This document shows, in pieces, positions 5,221 through 13,261 of a stretch of DNA of 13,261 nucleotides. The stretch comes from a bacterium. GTDB lineage: Bacteria > Chlamydiota > Chlamydiia > Chlamydiales > FEN-1388. The notes under the pieces are model-generated. The model saw only the letters and a list, made by a program, of their open reading frames with translations. It was not told the DNA's origin and did no database searches. A program made the translations under genes and the position numbers. The stretch covers positions 1-13,261 of the forward strand of contig JAJZPP010000001.1 in assembly GCA_021811115.1 (NCBI GenBank). The letters run 5' to 3'. The number at the start of each line of letters is the position of its first letter. The stretch's first letter is position 1.

Positions 5221-6306
5221 TTACAGTTTCATTACCGTGAGCGTCGCCCCGCGAGAAAGAGGTTTGCCCTTGGCACGTCCTGATGGGAAGAGAATGTTAT
5301 GAGAGCTAATGATCAACTCTTTAGAGGTCACGTCTTGCTCTGTTGTTGCTAAGAAGATCTGAAGTGTTACTTTATCGCCATCCTGTAGCTCGGTGAACAC
5401 TTGACCAAATCCAGTGAAAAACCACGAACTGCCCTCCCCACCACCATTGCTGAGCGTATGGGTCAAGGTTAGGGGTTCTGCTCCTAAAAGAAAACTAGCG
5501 TCTCCGCGAACAATTTGAACAGCCATCCAAAGAGAAGCCTTCGGTTCCATAACTGGTCCACCTACTGCAATAAAGTCTGCGAGGAGCTGTGTGGTGGGGA
5601 TACCGCTGAGAGTATACTGGAGGAGGTAGTGGCCGCCTCCAGATGGATGGATCGTAAAGTAACCGGGTGTCGCAGCCGCAGAATCGGCTTGAGACACGTA
5701 TGGCGAGAACTCGAACGGGGAGCCGGCTGCTGGCGCTTGGGGAAATCCGTTGAAAAGGGGGGCTGGGCACAAGGTTGTGGCCGTCAGAGGCGTATGGGCT
5801 GGAATACGAACAGGTGTCGCCTCTTTGCCCTCTGAGCTGTACGCAGCGCCTATGCAAACAGAAGAATCCCCTTTTGGTCCTTGGGGTCCTATCTCTCCCT
5901 GTTTTCCCTTCTCTCCTTTGGCTCCTTTTTGGCCAGCCGGCCCTGCATCCCCCTTCTCACCCTTTGGACCAGCCTCCCCAGCAGGCCCCCGTTCCCCCTT
6001 ATCGCCTTTTGGCCCCTGAGGACCAACAGGTCCGTGAGCCCCATCCTTACCTCGAGGACCGCGATCCCCTTTGGACCCCTTGACACCAGCTTTTCCTTGG
6101 GGCCCACGCTTGCCTTCAGGCCCCTTATGCCCCCGTTTGACGTGAGCTTCAGGAACATGTTTGGGGGACCAATTTTCGTCTAAAACAATATCATCCAGCT
6201 TGCGCACAGGAAATGTCAATGTCGGCAGGCTTGAGCCGAGGAGAAAACTTGTGGAAAAGAAAGTTGAAATGAAAAGAAAAGCAAGAGAATGAAATGGGTT
6301 TTTCAT
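5221..6306 (-). CDS. Secreted collagen-like protein with C-terminal beta-rich head
   Basis: The 361-residue product has a signal peptide (hydrophobic 8-25, cleavage probably near LGSS), a short linker, then 30 uninterrupted Gly-X-Y triplets (residues 59-148) rich in Lys, Glu, Asp and Pro (GEKGD, GPQGPKGD). The last 213 residues contain repeated hydrophobic strands (HYLLQYTLSG, ASLWMAVQIVRG, KVTLQIFLA) and end in GATLTVMKL, like the closing strand of the C1q/BclA-type trimeric jelly-roll heads on bacterial collagens. It is therefore probably an exported trimeric fibre whose head binds or displays something at the surface; that role is inference. An AAGGAG site (6314-6319) lies 7 bases before the ATG. 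It stands alone and is divergent from the gene at 6472. Confidence 0.85.
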   Translation of the reverse strand: MKNPFHSLAFLFISTFFSTSFLLGSSLPTLTFPVRKLDDIVLDENWSPKHVPEAHVKRGHKGPEGKRGPQGKAGVKGSKGDRGPRGKDGAHGPVGPQGPKGDKGERGPAGEAGPKGEKGDAGPAGQKGAKGEKGKQGEIGPQGPKGDSSVCIGAAYSSEGKEATPVRIPAHTPLTATTLCPAPLFNGFPQAPAAGSPFEFSPYVSQADSAAATPGYFTIHPSGGGHYLLQYTLSGIPTTQLLADFIAVGGPVMEPKASLWMAVQIVRGDASFLLGAEPLTLTHTLSNGGGEGSSWFFTGFGQVFTELQDGDKVTLQIFLATTEQDVTSKELIISSHNILFPSGRAKGKPLSRGATLTVMKL

Positions 6307-6331
6307 ACAAAAGCTCCTTGTTAGTGCGCAG

Positions 6332-6361
6332 AGTGTACGAAATTTTTCTCAGATAAGTCAA
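6332..6361 (-). promoter_or_regulatory. Probable promoter of the collagen-like gene
   Basis: On the minus strand TTGACT (6356-6361, five of six bases) is followed after 18 bases by TACACT (6332-6337, four of six). Transcription would start near 6325, just ahead of the AAGGAG ribosome binding site at 6314-6319. Confidence 0.45.
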
Positions 6362-6406
6362 TTAAAACTTGAATCATCCTTGTTTTTGCGCCATTGTAGT
6401 GAGATG

Positions 6407-6435
6407 TCGACAATAAGTGTCGCTTATGATATAAA
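6407..6435 (+). promoter_or_regulatory. Probable promoter of the 6472 gene, with a palindrome at the -35
   Basis: TCGACA (6407-6412) and TATAAA (6430-6435) each match five of six consensus bases with a 17-base spacer, giving a start near 6442 and a leader of about 30 bases. The -35 lies inside the perfect palindrome TGTCGACA (6405-6412), which could be an operator. This promoter and the collagen-gene promoter diverge within the 165-base gap. Confidence 0.5.
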
Positions 6436-6471
6436 TTACTTTTAGTACATGTCATTTTCAAAAGGCGGTTT

Positions 6472-6972
6472 ATGAGTGTAGGTTCTTTATTACAAGACGT
6501 CCGTTATACGATTTTAGATCTTCAATCAACGCTTGAGCAGTATGACGTTCAGGTTGATTCGGCTGGCACACGAGTCATCACTACAAGGGATTCATCTCAC
6601 GTGGAATCACTCGACGGCATCACCCAACTGGTTCTTGATGCGGCCGAATGGCGATGCGATCAAGATGATTTAACTATTCCGGAGCGTGTTGCCGGAATGA
6701 ATATCGTGCAAAAGCTTAAACAATGGTACATAGCCTCCGATGCTGTGGCACCTCAGAAAACGTTCTCGCCTGCTCGACGCAGTCTAGAAAGTGGCCCATC
6801 TTTTTTTCGAGCATTTAGCGAGAAAAGGCTCGAGGGAATATTCTGTCAATTGATATTCAAAGAGGGGAAAGACGCTATTCAATCACATTGTGACGCCTAC
6901 CTCATGAGGCCAGAACGCTGGAGTCTTCGAGAAGAAATACTGAGAGCTCTTTACATTGAACCCGGCCCTTAA
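6472..6972 (+). CDS. Hypothetical protein
   Basis: I do not recognise this protein of 166 residues. It has no signal peptide and no membrane segment. The first part (LLQDVRYTILDLQSTLEQY, 6-24) is probably helical and possibly coiled; residues 45-95 and 115-160 also look mainly helical and polar, so it is likely a cytoplasmic or secreted effector-sized soluble protein. ATG 6472 is chosen because AAGGCGG lies a few bases upstream and a near-consensus promoter precedes it. The gene ends TTAATA and overlaps the convergent guanine deaminase by four bases (6969-6972), so the two transcripts would run into each other. Nothing in the context reveals its role. Confidence 0.65.
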   Translation: MSVGSLLQDVRYTILDLQSTLEQYDVQVDSAGTRVITTRDSSHVESLDGITQLVLDAAEWRCDQDDLTIPERVAGMNIVQKLKQWYIASDAVAPQKTFSPARRSLESGPSFFRAFSEKRLEGIFCQLIFKEGKDAIQSHCDAYLMRPERWSLREEILRALYIEPGP

Positions 6973-7448
6973 TAGGATGCGCCATTAGGGATGGTTCGGA
7001 ACTCGGCCCACACCCTCTCTGCCTCTTCGTGAGGCAGATGCTGAGGCGTTAAGAGTCGCTCCTCATACGGCTTGGCAAGATCCTTATTAATCTCAGCATC
7101 ATCAAAAAGATCGGCATACATCTCCCACGGAATAGCGTAGTAGATTTTGCTGATACGGGCCCAATAGGCGGCCGCATAGCACATGGGGCAGCATTCTCCG
7201 GTCGAATACAGAATAGCCCCACTGAGATTGCCAGTATGGAGCGACCGGCACGCCTGCCGAATCGCATTGATTTCAGCGTGGGCTGTAGGGTCATGATCCG
7301 CTATGACCGTGTTTCCAGCCGCAGCGATAACCTTCCCATGGAGCACGATCACCGCTCCAAATGGCCCGCCTGTCTTGAGCTCAACCCCAGCCTGCCGCAT
7401 CTGTTCAATTGCCAAGCTCATATAGTCATAGTCAGCGCTACTAGCCAT
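6969..7448 (-). CDS. guaD: Guanine deaminase (cytidine/deoxycytidylate deaminase fold)
   Basis: The enzyme would hydrolyse guanine to xanthine and ammonia in the cytoplasm. The 159-residue product has the zinc motifs of the family: HAE (His57, Glu59) in DPTAHAEINAIRQAC, and CPMC (Cys87, Cys90) followed by YAAAYWARISKIYYA. It closely follows the layout of B. subtilis GuaD (156 residues), including GGPFGAVIV (27-35), Asn47 and the family-specific FDDAEINKDLAKPYEER (115-131), which tells it from tRNA adenosine deaminases. The Pro that normally precedes CPMC is replaced by Cys86. A start at 7484 is possible, but ATG 7448 has GGAGCG at a good distance. That ATG overlaps the efflux permease stop by eight bases, so translation is probably coupled. 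Confidence 0.8.
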   Translation of the reverse strand: MASSADYDYMSLAIEQMRQAGVELKTGGPFGAVIVLHGKVIAAAGNTVIADHDPTAHAEINAIRQACRSLHTGNLSGAILYSTGECCPMCYAAAYWARISKIYYAIPWEMYADLFDDAEINKDLAKPYEERLLTPQHLPHEEAERVWAEFRTIPNGASY

Positions 7449-10400
7449 TGGACCGCTCCTTACGCAATCTATCCACGCCAGCATACACTACAGGTACCAC
7501 CACCAGCGTCAGCAAGGTTGATACAGCAAGCCCTGAGATAATAGCAATCGCCATGGGCGCCCGCGACTCAGACCCTGGCCCAGTGCCCAAAGCTATGGGA
7601 AGCATGCCAAAGATCATGGCACAGGTTGTCATCAGAATCGGGTGCAACCGGGTTCTGCCCGCCTGTACAAGCGCCTCATGCAGAGGAAGCCCATCCCTTG
7701 CCCGCAGCGTGTTGGCATAATCGACAAGGAGAATGGCGTTTTTGGAGACAAGCCCCATGAGCATGATGATGCCAATGATGGTGAAAATGTTGAGCGTAGA
7801 GCAGGTGACCAAGATCCCCAAAAGAGCCCCCACGATAGAGAATGGAATGGAAAGCATGATGACGAAGGGCTGCAAAAAGCTCTCAAACTGGGCCGCCAGC
7901 ACCATGTACACCATGACAACAGCCAGCAGCAGCGCGAAGAGAAGGTTAGCAAACGACTCTTTCATCGCATCAGCCGTTCCGGAAAAGAGGTAGCGATAAC
8001 CAGCAGGCAATTTCATATCGGTCATAATAGAAGAAATCTGGTTCATAGCCTGCCCAAGAGTCATTTTCCCCTCTTGTAAGTTGACGTATACCGAAATGAT
8101 TCGAGAGCGATTGTACCTGTCTATTTGCACAGGACCGGTCGTCTGAGAAACCTCCACAAGGTTCTCTAAGACAATCGGCTCCCCAACCGCGTTCTTCACA
8201 CTATACGCATAGAGCAGATCTGGCCTATTGCGAAACTGGTCATCCGCGCGTACGGTGATATCGTACCGCTCCCCTGAATCATTGAATTTAGCCACATCGG
8301 TCCCGCCAACCATCGTTTTGATAGTCTGCGCTATGGCTCTTGGAGTAACGCCAAGAGCGGCTGCCCGGTCTCGAAGAACCGTCACACTCAGCTCAGGACG
8401 CTCTTTATCAAAGGAGGTATCGATATCCACGTAGCCAGGGGTAGCTTGCAATTTGCTGACGAGGGCACCTGCGATCTCCTCGAGCCGATTCAGATCATCG
8501 CCCAGAATGTCGAGCTGGAGGGCACAGTTGCGTCGCCCCCCTCCAGAGACTCTGGGAACCTGTTCGATACTCACTTTCCACGTGGTAAAAGAGGCGGTCG
8601 CCTGGCGCACTTTCGCCATAGCTTGAGCTTGCGAGATGGCTCTCAACCCCTTTTCAGACATACGAACATAGATGGTTCCCTCATTCACCTTACGCAAATT
8701 GTCGGCACCGATGGTTGTGAACGTATAGCGGAGCCACGGTTCATTGGCAAAGGTGGACCGAATGGTGGATAACGCCTCATCAGTTGTGGAAAGAGAGGAT
8801 GAGAGAGGGGTCTTCACCTTGATGAAAAACTCGCTCTGGTCTTCCATGGGGATAAATTCACTGCGAAGGAAACGGGCCGTGATAAAGGTGAAAATAAGGA
8901 TCGAGCAGCTGACGAGGATCACGATTTTTGGATACTGGAGCGCCTTTTTCAAAAGGGCAGCATACCCCTCATCGATATGAGAAAAGAGGCTGTCCATCAT
9001 CTGTGAAAACCGGCCATGAGAGGTCTGTTTTTTGAGGAATTTAGAAGCCAGCATTGGTGTGAGCGTGAAGGCAATAAAAAGGCTTAAGAGGACGGCTATA
9101 GCCACACCCATCCCAAATTGGTAGAAAAACCGACCAATGATCCCCTTCATAAAGGCGACGGGGAGGAAGACGGCCACAATAGACATGGTAATGGCAAAAG
9201 CGGCCAATCCAATCTCGAGAGTGCCTTCTGAAGCCGCTTTTTCGGCCGTCTTCGTCTTAAAATGACGGAAGATGTTCTCGACAACCACGATCGCATCATC
9301 AATCACAATGCCGATAGCTAACGATAGAGCCAGCAAGGTCATCTGGTTCATGGTGAAGCCGAGCATTTTCAAAAAAAGAAAGCTTGAAATGACGCTGATA
9401 GGAATGGCTATGGCACTCATCAAGGTGATACGCAGATTTCTCAAAAAGATGAAGACGATGACAACAGCCAAAAACGCCCCGAAAAGCAGGTGAAACTGGA
9501 TCTCGTCGATTGAGTGCTCAATGAACGTTGATAAATCCTGCGTCACTTGGAGGCAGATGTGTTGTGGGGCCAGTTCGGATTGGAGCTTTTCGCATTCTGC
9601 CTTCACAGCCTTGGCTACAGAGACCGTGTTGGTGCCCGATTGACGTCGAACCAACAATCCGATGGCCTTTTGCGTATCCAGCCGAACGAGGGACCTCTCC
9701 TCTTCGAGCCCATCGACAGCCCTTCCCACATCACGCAGTCGTATCGGATAATCGTTTCGGTAGGCCAGCAGAAGATCATTAAATTGGTCGACATCCTCAA
9801 ACTCAGCCCGAGTTTTGACCACAATCTCTTCTCGTGTCAGATCCACCTTCCCAGCCGGCACCTCGAGGTGGTGGGCTTGGAGCGCTGCGATAACCTCTGG
9901 AACCGAAATAGAGTACCCCTCCAGTCTGTGTGGATCCAGATACATCCAAAAGGTCCGATCCCGCTTGCCTACCAGTTTGATCTGACCCACATCTTTAACT
10001 TGCTGCAACCGTGTCTTGACGACCTTGTCAGCTATGATTGAAAGTTTTGCTATGGGAAGATCCCCACCAACGATAACGCCTAGGATAGGGGAAGAATCCA
10101 TATCAAACTTCTCAACCACTGGATCCTCAAGATCCTGGGGAAGGTCGGAGCGGATACTCCCCATTTTGGCCTGCACCTCTTGGAAGGCCGTGTCGACGTT
10201 CTTTTCGAGCTCAAACTCGATCACAACCTGCGAGATCCCATCGGTACTCATGGAACGGAGGTGTTTGATCGAACTGATGGTTGAAATGGCATCTTCGATG
10301 GGTTTTGTGACTGTCGACTCAACCGTCTTGGGATCAGCGCCCGGCAGAACACTCACGACGGTAATGAGAGGGAACTCAACGCGCGGGTACAGATCGACGC

Positions 10401-10497
10401 CAATAGTCTTCCAGCAGATGGCACCAAAGAGGGCAAGGCAGCACATGATCATCGTAATGAAAACTGGCCGTCTTATAGCGGTATCAGAGAGGATCAT
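7441..10497 (-). CDS. RND efflux permease, HAE1 (AcrB-type) family
   Basis: This inner-membrane proton/drug antiporter exchanges protons for drugs or other hydrophobic compounds and passes them to the fusion protein and outer-membrane channel. The 1018 residues cover the whole family fold: TM1 (about 11-30), first periplasmic domain, TM2-6 (335-485), TM7 (525-545), second periplasmic domain, and TM8-12 (850-1008). The proton-relay residues are present: Asp400-Asp401 in [13 protein letters not shown] and Lys919 in [12 protein letters not shown]. The protein begins [10 protein letters not shown], usual for HAE1. It overlaps the fusion-protein gene by 14 bases and has a good SD (AGGAGCGG). Substrate specificity cannot be read from the sequence; heavy-metal (HME) motifs are not evident. 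Confidence 0.93.
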   Translation of the reverse strand: MILSDTAIRRPVFITMIMCCLALFGAICWKTIGVDLYPRVEFPLITVVSVLPGADPKTVESTVTKPIEDAISTISSIKHLRSMSTDGISQVVIEFELEKNVDTAFQEVQAKMGSIRSDLPQDLEDPVVEKFDMDSSPILGVIVGGDLPIAKLSIIADKVVKTRLQQVKDVGQIKLVGKRDRTFWMYLDPHRLEGYSISVPEVIAALQAHHLEVPAGKVDLTREEIVVKTRAEFEDVDQFNDLLLAYRNDYPIRLRDVGRAVDGLEEERSLVRLDTQKAIGLLVRRQSGTNTVSVAKAVKAECEKLQSELAPQHICLQVTQDLSTFIEHSIDEIQFHLLFGAFLAVVIVFIFLRNLRITLMSAIAIPISVISSFLFLKMLGFTMNQMTLLALSLAIGIVIDDAIVVVENIFRHFKTKTAEKAASEGTLEIGLAAFAITMSIVAVFLPVAFMKGIIGRFFYQFGMGVAIAVLLSLFIAFTLTPMLASKFLKKQTSHGRFSQMMDSLFSHIDEGYAALLKKALQYPKIVILVSCSILIFTFITARFLRSEFIPMEDQSEFFIKVKTPLSSSLSTTDEALSTIRSTFANEPWLRYTFTTIGADNLRKVNEGTIYVRMSEKGLRAISQAQAMAKVRQATASFTTWKVSIEQVPRVSGGGRRNCALQLDILGDDLNRLEEIAGALVSKLQATPGYVDIDTSFDKERPELSVTVLRDRAAALGVTPRAIAQTIKTMVGGTDVAKFNDSGERYDITVRADDQFRNRPDLLYAYSVKNAVGEPIVLENLVEVSQTTGPVQIDRYNRSRIISVYVNLQEGKMTLGQAMNQISSIMTDMKLPAGYRYLFSGTADAMKESFANLLFALLLAVVMVYMVLAAQFESFLQPFVIMLSIPFSIVGALLGILVTCSTLNIFTIIGIIMLMGLVSKNAILLVDYANTLRARDGLPLHEALVQAGRTRLHPILMTTCAMIFGMLPIALGTGPGSESRAPMAIAIISGLAVSTLLTLVVVPVVYAGVDRLRKERSNG

Positions 10498-11290
10498 GTT
10501 CCGCTCCTATCGTCACATGAACCCGTAGGAGTGACCCTGGTTGAAACTGAGCGAGAAACTCAGTATGCCCCCGACACTTAATGGAACGGGTCTTTTCATC
10601 AACATCTGGAGAGATGAGTGCTATCGCCCCTTCTACGCTGTTTTCATGACCGCCTTCCACTTCGAGGGAGAGTTTTGAGCCGATTGCCACAGCCGATCGA
10701 TACAGCTGCGGAATGGAGAATTCCACATACGAGCCTTCGCATGAAACCATCTCTAACAGGTGTGTCGATGGCTGCACCGTCACAGATTCGCCTGGATGGA
10801 CAAACCGTCTGGTAATCACGCCATCATAGGGCGCCTTAATCGTGGCATCTTTCAGATTCTGGATGGCGCGGTTCCTATTCTGTTCGGCTCGCTTGTAGAC
10901 GATTTGGGCCAGTTCCCACTTGAGCCGCGTATCTTCATACCGCTTCTGGGAGATCGATGGGGACTCTCCTTGGGGCTTTTCAAACAGCTTCTTCATCCGT
11001 TCGTAGTTGCGCGCGGCATCCTCCACCTCAACGCGAGCCGATTCCAGAGCAATGGTGGACTCTGCAACCCCAATATCAAAGAGGGTGGTCTCCAATCGAC
11101 ACAAGGGTTGTCCCTTCTTTACCACATCCCCCACGTCCACCAACACCACCTCGACCCGGCCTGAGACAACGCTGGAAAGGGTTGTCTTAAATTTTGGACA
11201 GACCGTGCCTATTGTGGAAAATGTACTATGTTCCACACTCTCAGAGAAAAGGGAGCCGCATACTAATAAACTACACAGTAGATATCTCAT
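10484..11290 (-). CDS. Periplasmic membrane fusion protein (HlyD/AcrA type), short form
   Basis: This protein links the RND permease to the TolC-like channel. The 268 residues show an N-terminal export signal (1-17), lipoyl half one (about 35-69, SGRVEVVLVDVGDVVKKGQ), an alpha-helical hairpin (70-148, Ala/Glu/Arg rich), lipoyl half two (IKAPYDGVITRRFVHPGESV, 151-170), and a beta-barrel domain (186-262). It ends there, so the membrane-proximal domain of AcrA (397 residues) seems missing. LLVC near the signal is a poor lipobox, so lipidation is doubtful. ATG 11290 is preferred over GTG 11302 because GAGG lies six bases upstream. It follows the channel gene by 19 bases and overlaps the permease gene by 14. 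Confidence 0.85.
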   Translation of the reverse strand: MRYLLCSLLVCGSLFSESVEHSTFSTIGTVCPKFKTTLSSVVSGRVEVVLVDVGDVVKKGQPLCRLETTLFDIGVAESTIALESARVEVEDAARNYERMKKLFEKPQGESPSISQKRYEDTRLKWELAQIVYKRAEQNRNRAIQNLKDATIKAPYDGVITRRFVHPGESVTVQPSTHLLEMVSCEGSYVEFSIPQLYRSAVAIGSKLSLEVEGGHENSVEGAIALISPDVDEKTRSIKCRGHTEFLAQFQPGSLLRVHVTIGAEHDPL

Positions 11291-11309
11291 CGAAAACCTC
11301 ACGAGGCTC

Positions 11310-12662
11310 TTACGTTAGCGCAATCAGACCGGCCGCATACTCAAGCTGCGATTTGGCGATCTGAAAGCTATACAGTGACTGAAAATAGCTGGAGCGTGCC
11401 TGAGCCAGCCGTTCCTCATCATTAAGGACGTCATCACTCATGATCATCCCTTCCTCAAACAGATCATGGTCAATTTTAAGATTCTCTTCCGCCAGTTCAA
11501 TACTCTTCAAGGCAACCGGAATCCTGCTGTAGGCTGAGTCCACGTTCAGATACGCCTTCTGAACGCGCAGGTGGATATCCTCAACAGCTTGGCTGTACCG
11601 CAAGGAGAGCTGATCGATCTGCTTCCTCTTCTGCGCCATTTTAGAGTCCACAATGCCGCCATCAAAGATCGGGACAGTCAAACCAACGCCGGAGTGGATC
11701 CAGTTTTTGTGAAGGAGGAACTTATCTGACGATGAGTTGAAGTTCACAAAGGCGGAAAGTCGAGGATAATCCTCTGTACGAATGGCCTTCAACTCTGCCT
11801 GAGCAGCCTTTTCATTGGCCATGATTCTCTTCAGTTCTGGATGGCAACAATCGGCTCTGGAATAAAACGTAGCCAGAGTTTCCTTCCACTGAACCTCTCG
11901 AGAAATATCTGTCAGCTGGGCCGTCCTCTCTACCTTCTTGCCAACAAGCCTACTCAAGCTTGCCAGCGCGCTCTCAATATTGTGGCGCGCCTGAATGAGC
12001 TCCTGTTGCCGCTGCGCTAGCTGCACCTCCACAACGAGCACCTCATTCTTTGTGACATATCCGACTGAAAAAAGGTCTTTTGCTGTCGCAAGCTGCTGTG
12101 TGAGCACTTTAATCGATTGGAGCACAACCTCTTCAATTTTGGCTCCCTCAAGGCTTCTGTAGTAGCTGTCTGCCACGGCAAAGAGCAAGTCCTGTTGGAT
12201 ACGATCCCGTTCATGCTCTGTTGCCTCCACCGTGGATCGTTGCGCCTGCATCATATCATTCACATGCCCACAGTCATACAGCGGGACGATTAAAGAGACT
12301 TTCGAAGAGGTGTACTTCTTCTCTGCGGAGATCGTCTTAATGCGGCGAGGCGGCTCAGGAATGTCGAGGGGGTTGACATCTGGCCTCGGTATCGTTGGAG
12401 ATGCATGGTAGAGGGGATTATCCCGGACAAACCCCTGGTCCTTATCACGAACATTATACGTGCCTTCGGCGGATATCTTTGGGATGTTAATGCCACGAAT
12501 CTCATCAATCTTTTCCTGAGCGATCATCGTTTGGAGTTCGGCTATAGAAAGCTCTTGGCTATGGTGCAAAGCTTCTTTTTGACAATCACAGAGCGTGAGA
12601 GGCTCGTCAGCTACGAGAGGAGCAAAGAAAAAAAGCGTGATGAGAAAATAATACTGTTTCAT
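11310..12662 (-). CDS. TolC-like outer-membrane efflux channel
   Basis: An outer-membrane channel for the pump encoded by the next genes. The 450-residue protein has a signal peptide (1-18, cleavage near LVA-DEP) and the two tandem outer-membrane-efflux-protein repeats. Each has long amphipathic coiled segments (about 19-70 and 145-245; 255-300 and 350-445), with strand-like pieces such as VSLIVPLYDCG and GVGLTVPIFDGG. That pair of hydrophobic strands followed by DxG is a typical repeat mark of the family. The start codon shares ATGA with the end of the TetR gene (12659-12662), so translation is coupled. The fusion-protein gene follows after 19 bases. Confidence 0.88.
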   Translation of the reverse strand: MKQYYFLITLFFFAPLVADEPLTLCDCQKEALHHSQELSIAELQTMIAQEKIDEIRGINIPKISAEGTYNVRDKDQGFVRDNPLYHASPTIPRPDVNPLDIPEPPRRIKTISAEKKYTSSKVSLIVPLYDCGHVNDMMQAQRSTVEATEHERDRIQQDLLFAVADSYYRSLEGAKIEEVVLQSIKVLTQQLATAKDLFSVGYVTKNEVLVVEVQLAQRQQELIQARHNIESALASLSRLVGKKVERTAQLTDISREVQWKETLATFYSRADCCHPELKRIMANEKAAQAELKAIRTEDYPRLSAFVNFNSSSDKFLLHKNWIHSGVGLTVPIFDGGIVDSKMAQKRKQIDQLSLRYSQAVEDIHLRVQKAYLNVDSAYSRIPVALKSIELAEENLKIDHDLFEEGMIMSDDVLNDEERLAQARSSYFQSLYSFQIAKSQLEYAAGLIALT

Positions 12663-13237
12663 CGTGAAAAAATACCGTACATAACCATGTCGAGGCCTTC
12701 ACATGTTTTGTCTTGAGCAGCCTTCTCGTGGAAAATATTGGTGAACATGATGCCGTAGAGCAGGTGGGTGAGCGTATCGATGACGAGATCGATTTGGGCG
12801 ACTTTCAGCCTCCCTTGCACATAGAGCCGCTCGAGGATTTGTCGCCACGCCTCCCTCCTTTTCTCTCCGTTGGTAAAATAGGTAGATGACTTTCTGAAGC
12901 GGAACTCAGCCCGTTCCTGCACGAACAGTTCGATGAGATCTGGGTGGGCGCGGAAAAACTCAATGTAGGCAGTGACTGCCCGCTTCAATCGGAGGAGGTC
13001 ATCCTTTTCATGCTCGACAACATCCCGAATATACGCTTCGACCTGCCCCATGGCTCTATCGACGGTGGCGAAGAAGAGCGCCTCCTTGGTGGGGAAGTAG
13101 CGGTAAATGGTTCCTTTTCCGACTTTGATAGCATCGGCGATCTGTTGCACATCGGTTTTTTGGAAGCCTGAATGGGAGAACTGCGTGGTCGCTGCTTGGA
13201 GGATCTGATCTCGTCGCTCATCTGTTGATGGTCGCAT
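12659..13237 (-). CDS. TetR-family transcriptional regulator, first gene of the efflux operon
   Basis: The 192-residue protein begins with a TetR DNA-binding domain (about 8-55): helix 1 RRDQILQAATTQFSHSGF, then VQQIADAIKVGKGTIYRYF, whose recognition part is VGKGTIYRYF (39-48). The remaining 130 residues are helical and would form the ligand-binding and dimer domain; the ligand is unknown. By analogy with AcrR/TtgR-type proteins it probably represses its own operon until a pump substrate binds. GGAGAG lies seven bases before the ATG at 13237. Being the promoter-proximal gene, with an ATGA overlap to the channel gene, it is co-expressed with the pump. The promoter and any operator lie mainly beyond the window end (13261). 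Confidence 0.9.
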   Translation of the reverse strand: MRPSTDERRDQILQAATTQFSHSGFQKTDVQQIADAIKVGKGTIYRYFPTKEALFFATVDRAMGQVEAYIRDVVEHEKDDLLRLKRAVTAYIEFFRAHPDLIELFVQERAEFRFRKSSTYFTNGEKRREAWRQILERLYVQGRLKVAQIDLVIDTLTHLLYGIMFTNIFHEKAAQDKTCEGLDMVMYGIFSR

Positions 13238-13261
13238 GTGGAAACTCTCCGGTCATTAAGT

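Noticed and set aside
5860-6140. Short tandem repeats or a CRISPR-like array
   Set aside because: The periodicity is 9 bases and comes from Gly-X-Y codons of the collagen-like protein; there are no spacers and no exact repeats.
9547-10528. Long plus-strand frames (164 and 170 codons) opposite the RND permease
   Set aside because: They lie wholly antisense to strongly supported permease motifs, with no family resemblance, no good ribosome binding site, and restricted, low-complexity composition.
7441-13237. A heavy-metal (CusA-type) efflux system
   Set aside because: The permease shows the HAE1 N-terminus and Asp-Asp/Lys relay, and I see no methionine-rich metal sites in the permease or adaptor.

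Overview
The window looks like a chromosomal segment of an environmental (Parachlamydiales-type) member of the Chlamydiota. This is an inference. It rests on the rplU-rpmA-obg ribosomal block, an Obg GTPase of only 333 residues that stops after its G domain (as I recall chlamydial Obg doing), and an L27 and L21 that read like chlamydial ones. The base composition, roughly half G+C by eye, is higher than in most chlamydiae I know, so the genus is left open.

Layout. (1) 1-507: a minus-strand gene of unknown function. Its 3' part has been replaced by a 159-bp near-perfect palindrome that fits a non-autonomous IS630/mariner-type element (MITE) inserted at a CTAG site. (2) 670-4144: a plus-strand housekeeping cluster, tightly packed: rplU, rpmA, obg, a NifU-like Fe-S scaffold, rodA, and a small protein of unknown function that starts with TTG inside the rodA stop codon. 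(3) 4207-5109: two separate plus-strand genes, each with its own recognisable promoter: a SemiSWEET-type sugar transporter and a GNAT-like acetyltransferase. (4) 5221-6306: a minus-strand secreted collagen-like protein with 30 Gly-X-Y triplets and a C-terminal beta-rich head. It is divergent from an unknown 166-residue plus-strand gene (6472-6972). (5) 13237-6969: a minus-strand five-gene operon with small overlaps or short gaps. It encodes a TetR regulator, a TolC-like outer-membrane channel, a short membrane fusion protein, an HAE1-type RND efflux permease, and a guanine deaminase whose start codon lies inside the end of the permease gene.

How the genes work together. The operon encodes a complete tripartite RND pump with its own probable repressor as the first gene. 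The guanine deaminase, translationally coupled to the pump, is the unexpected member and suggests a link between purine (or purine analogue) metabolism and efflux. The housekeeping block combines ribosome assembly (L21, L27, Obg), Fe-S assembly (NifU-like) and septal/cell-wall synthesis (RodA).

The points most worth a second look are the MITE and the gene it broke, the efflux-deaminase operon, the collagen-like surface protein, and the hairpin placed just before the obg start. I found no tRNA, rRNA, CRISPR array or intact transposase. No stretch longer than 300 bases lacks a gene.
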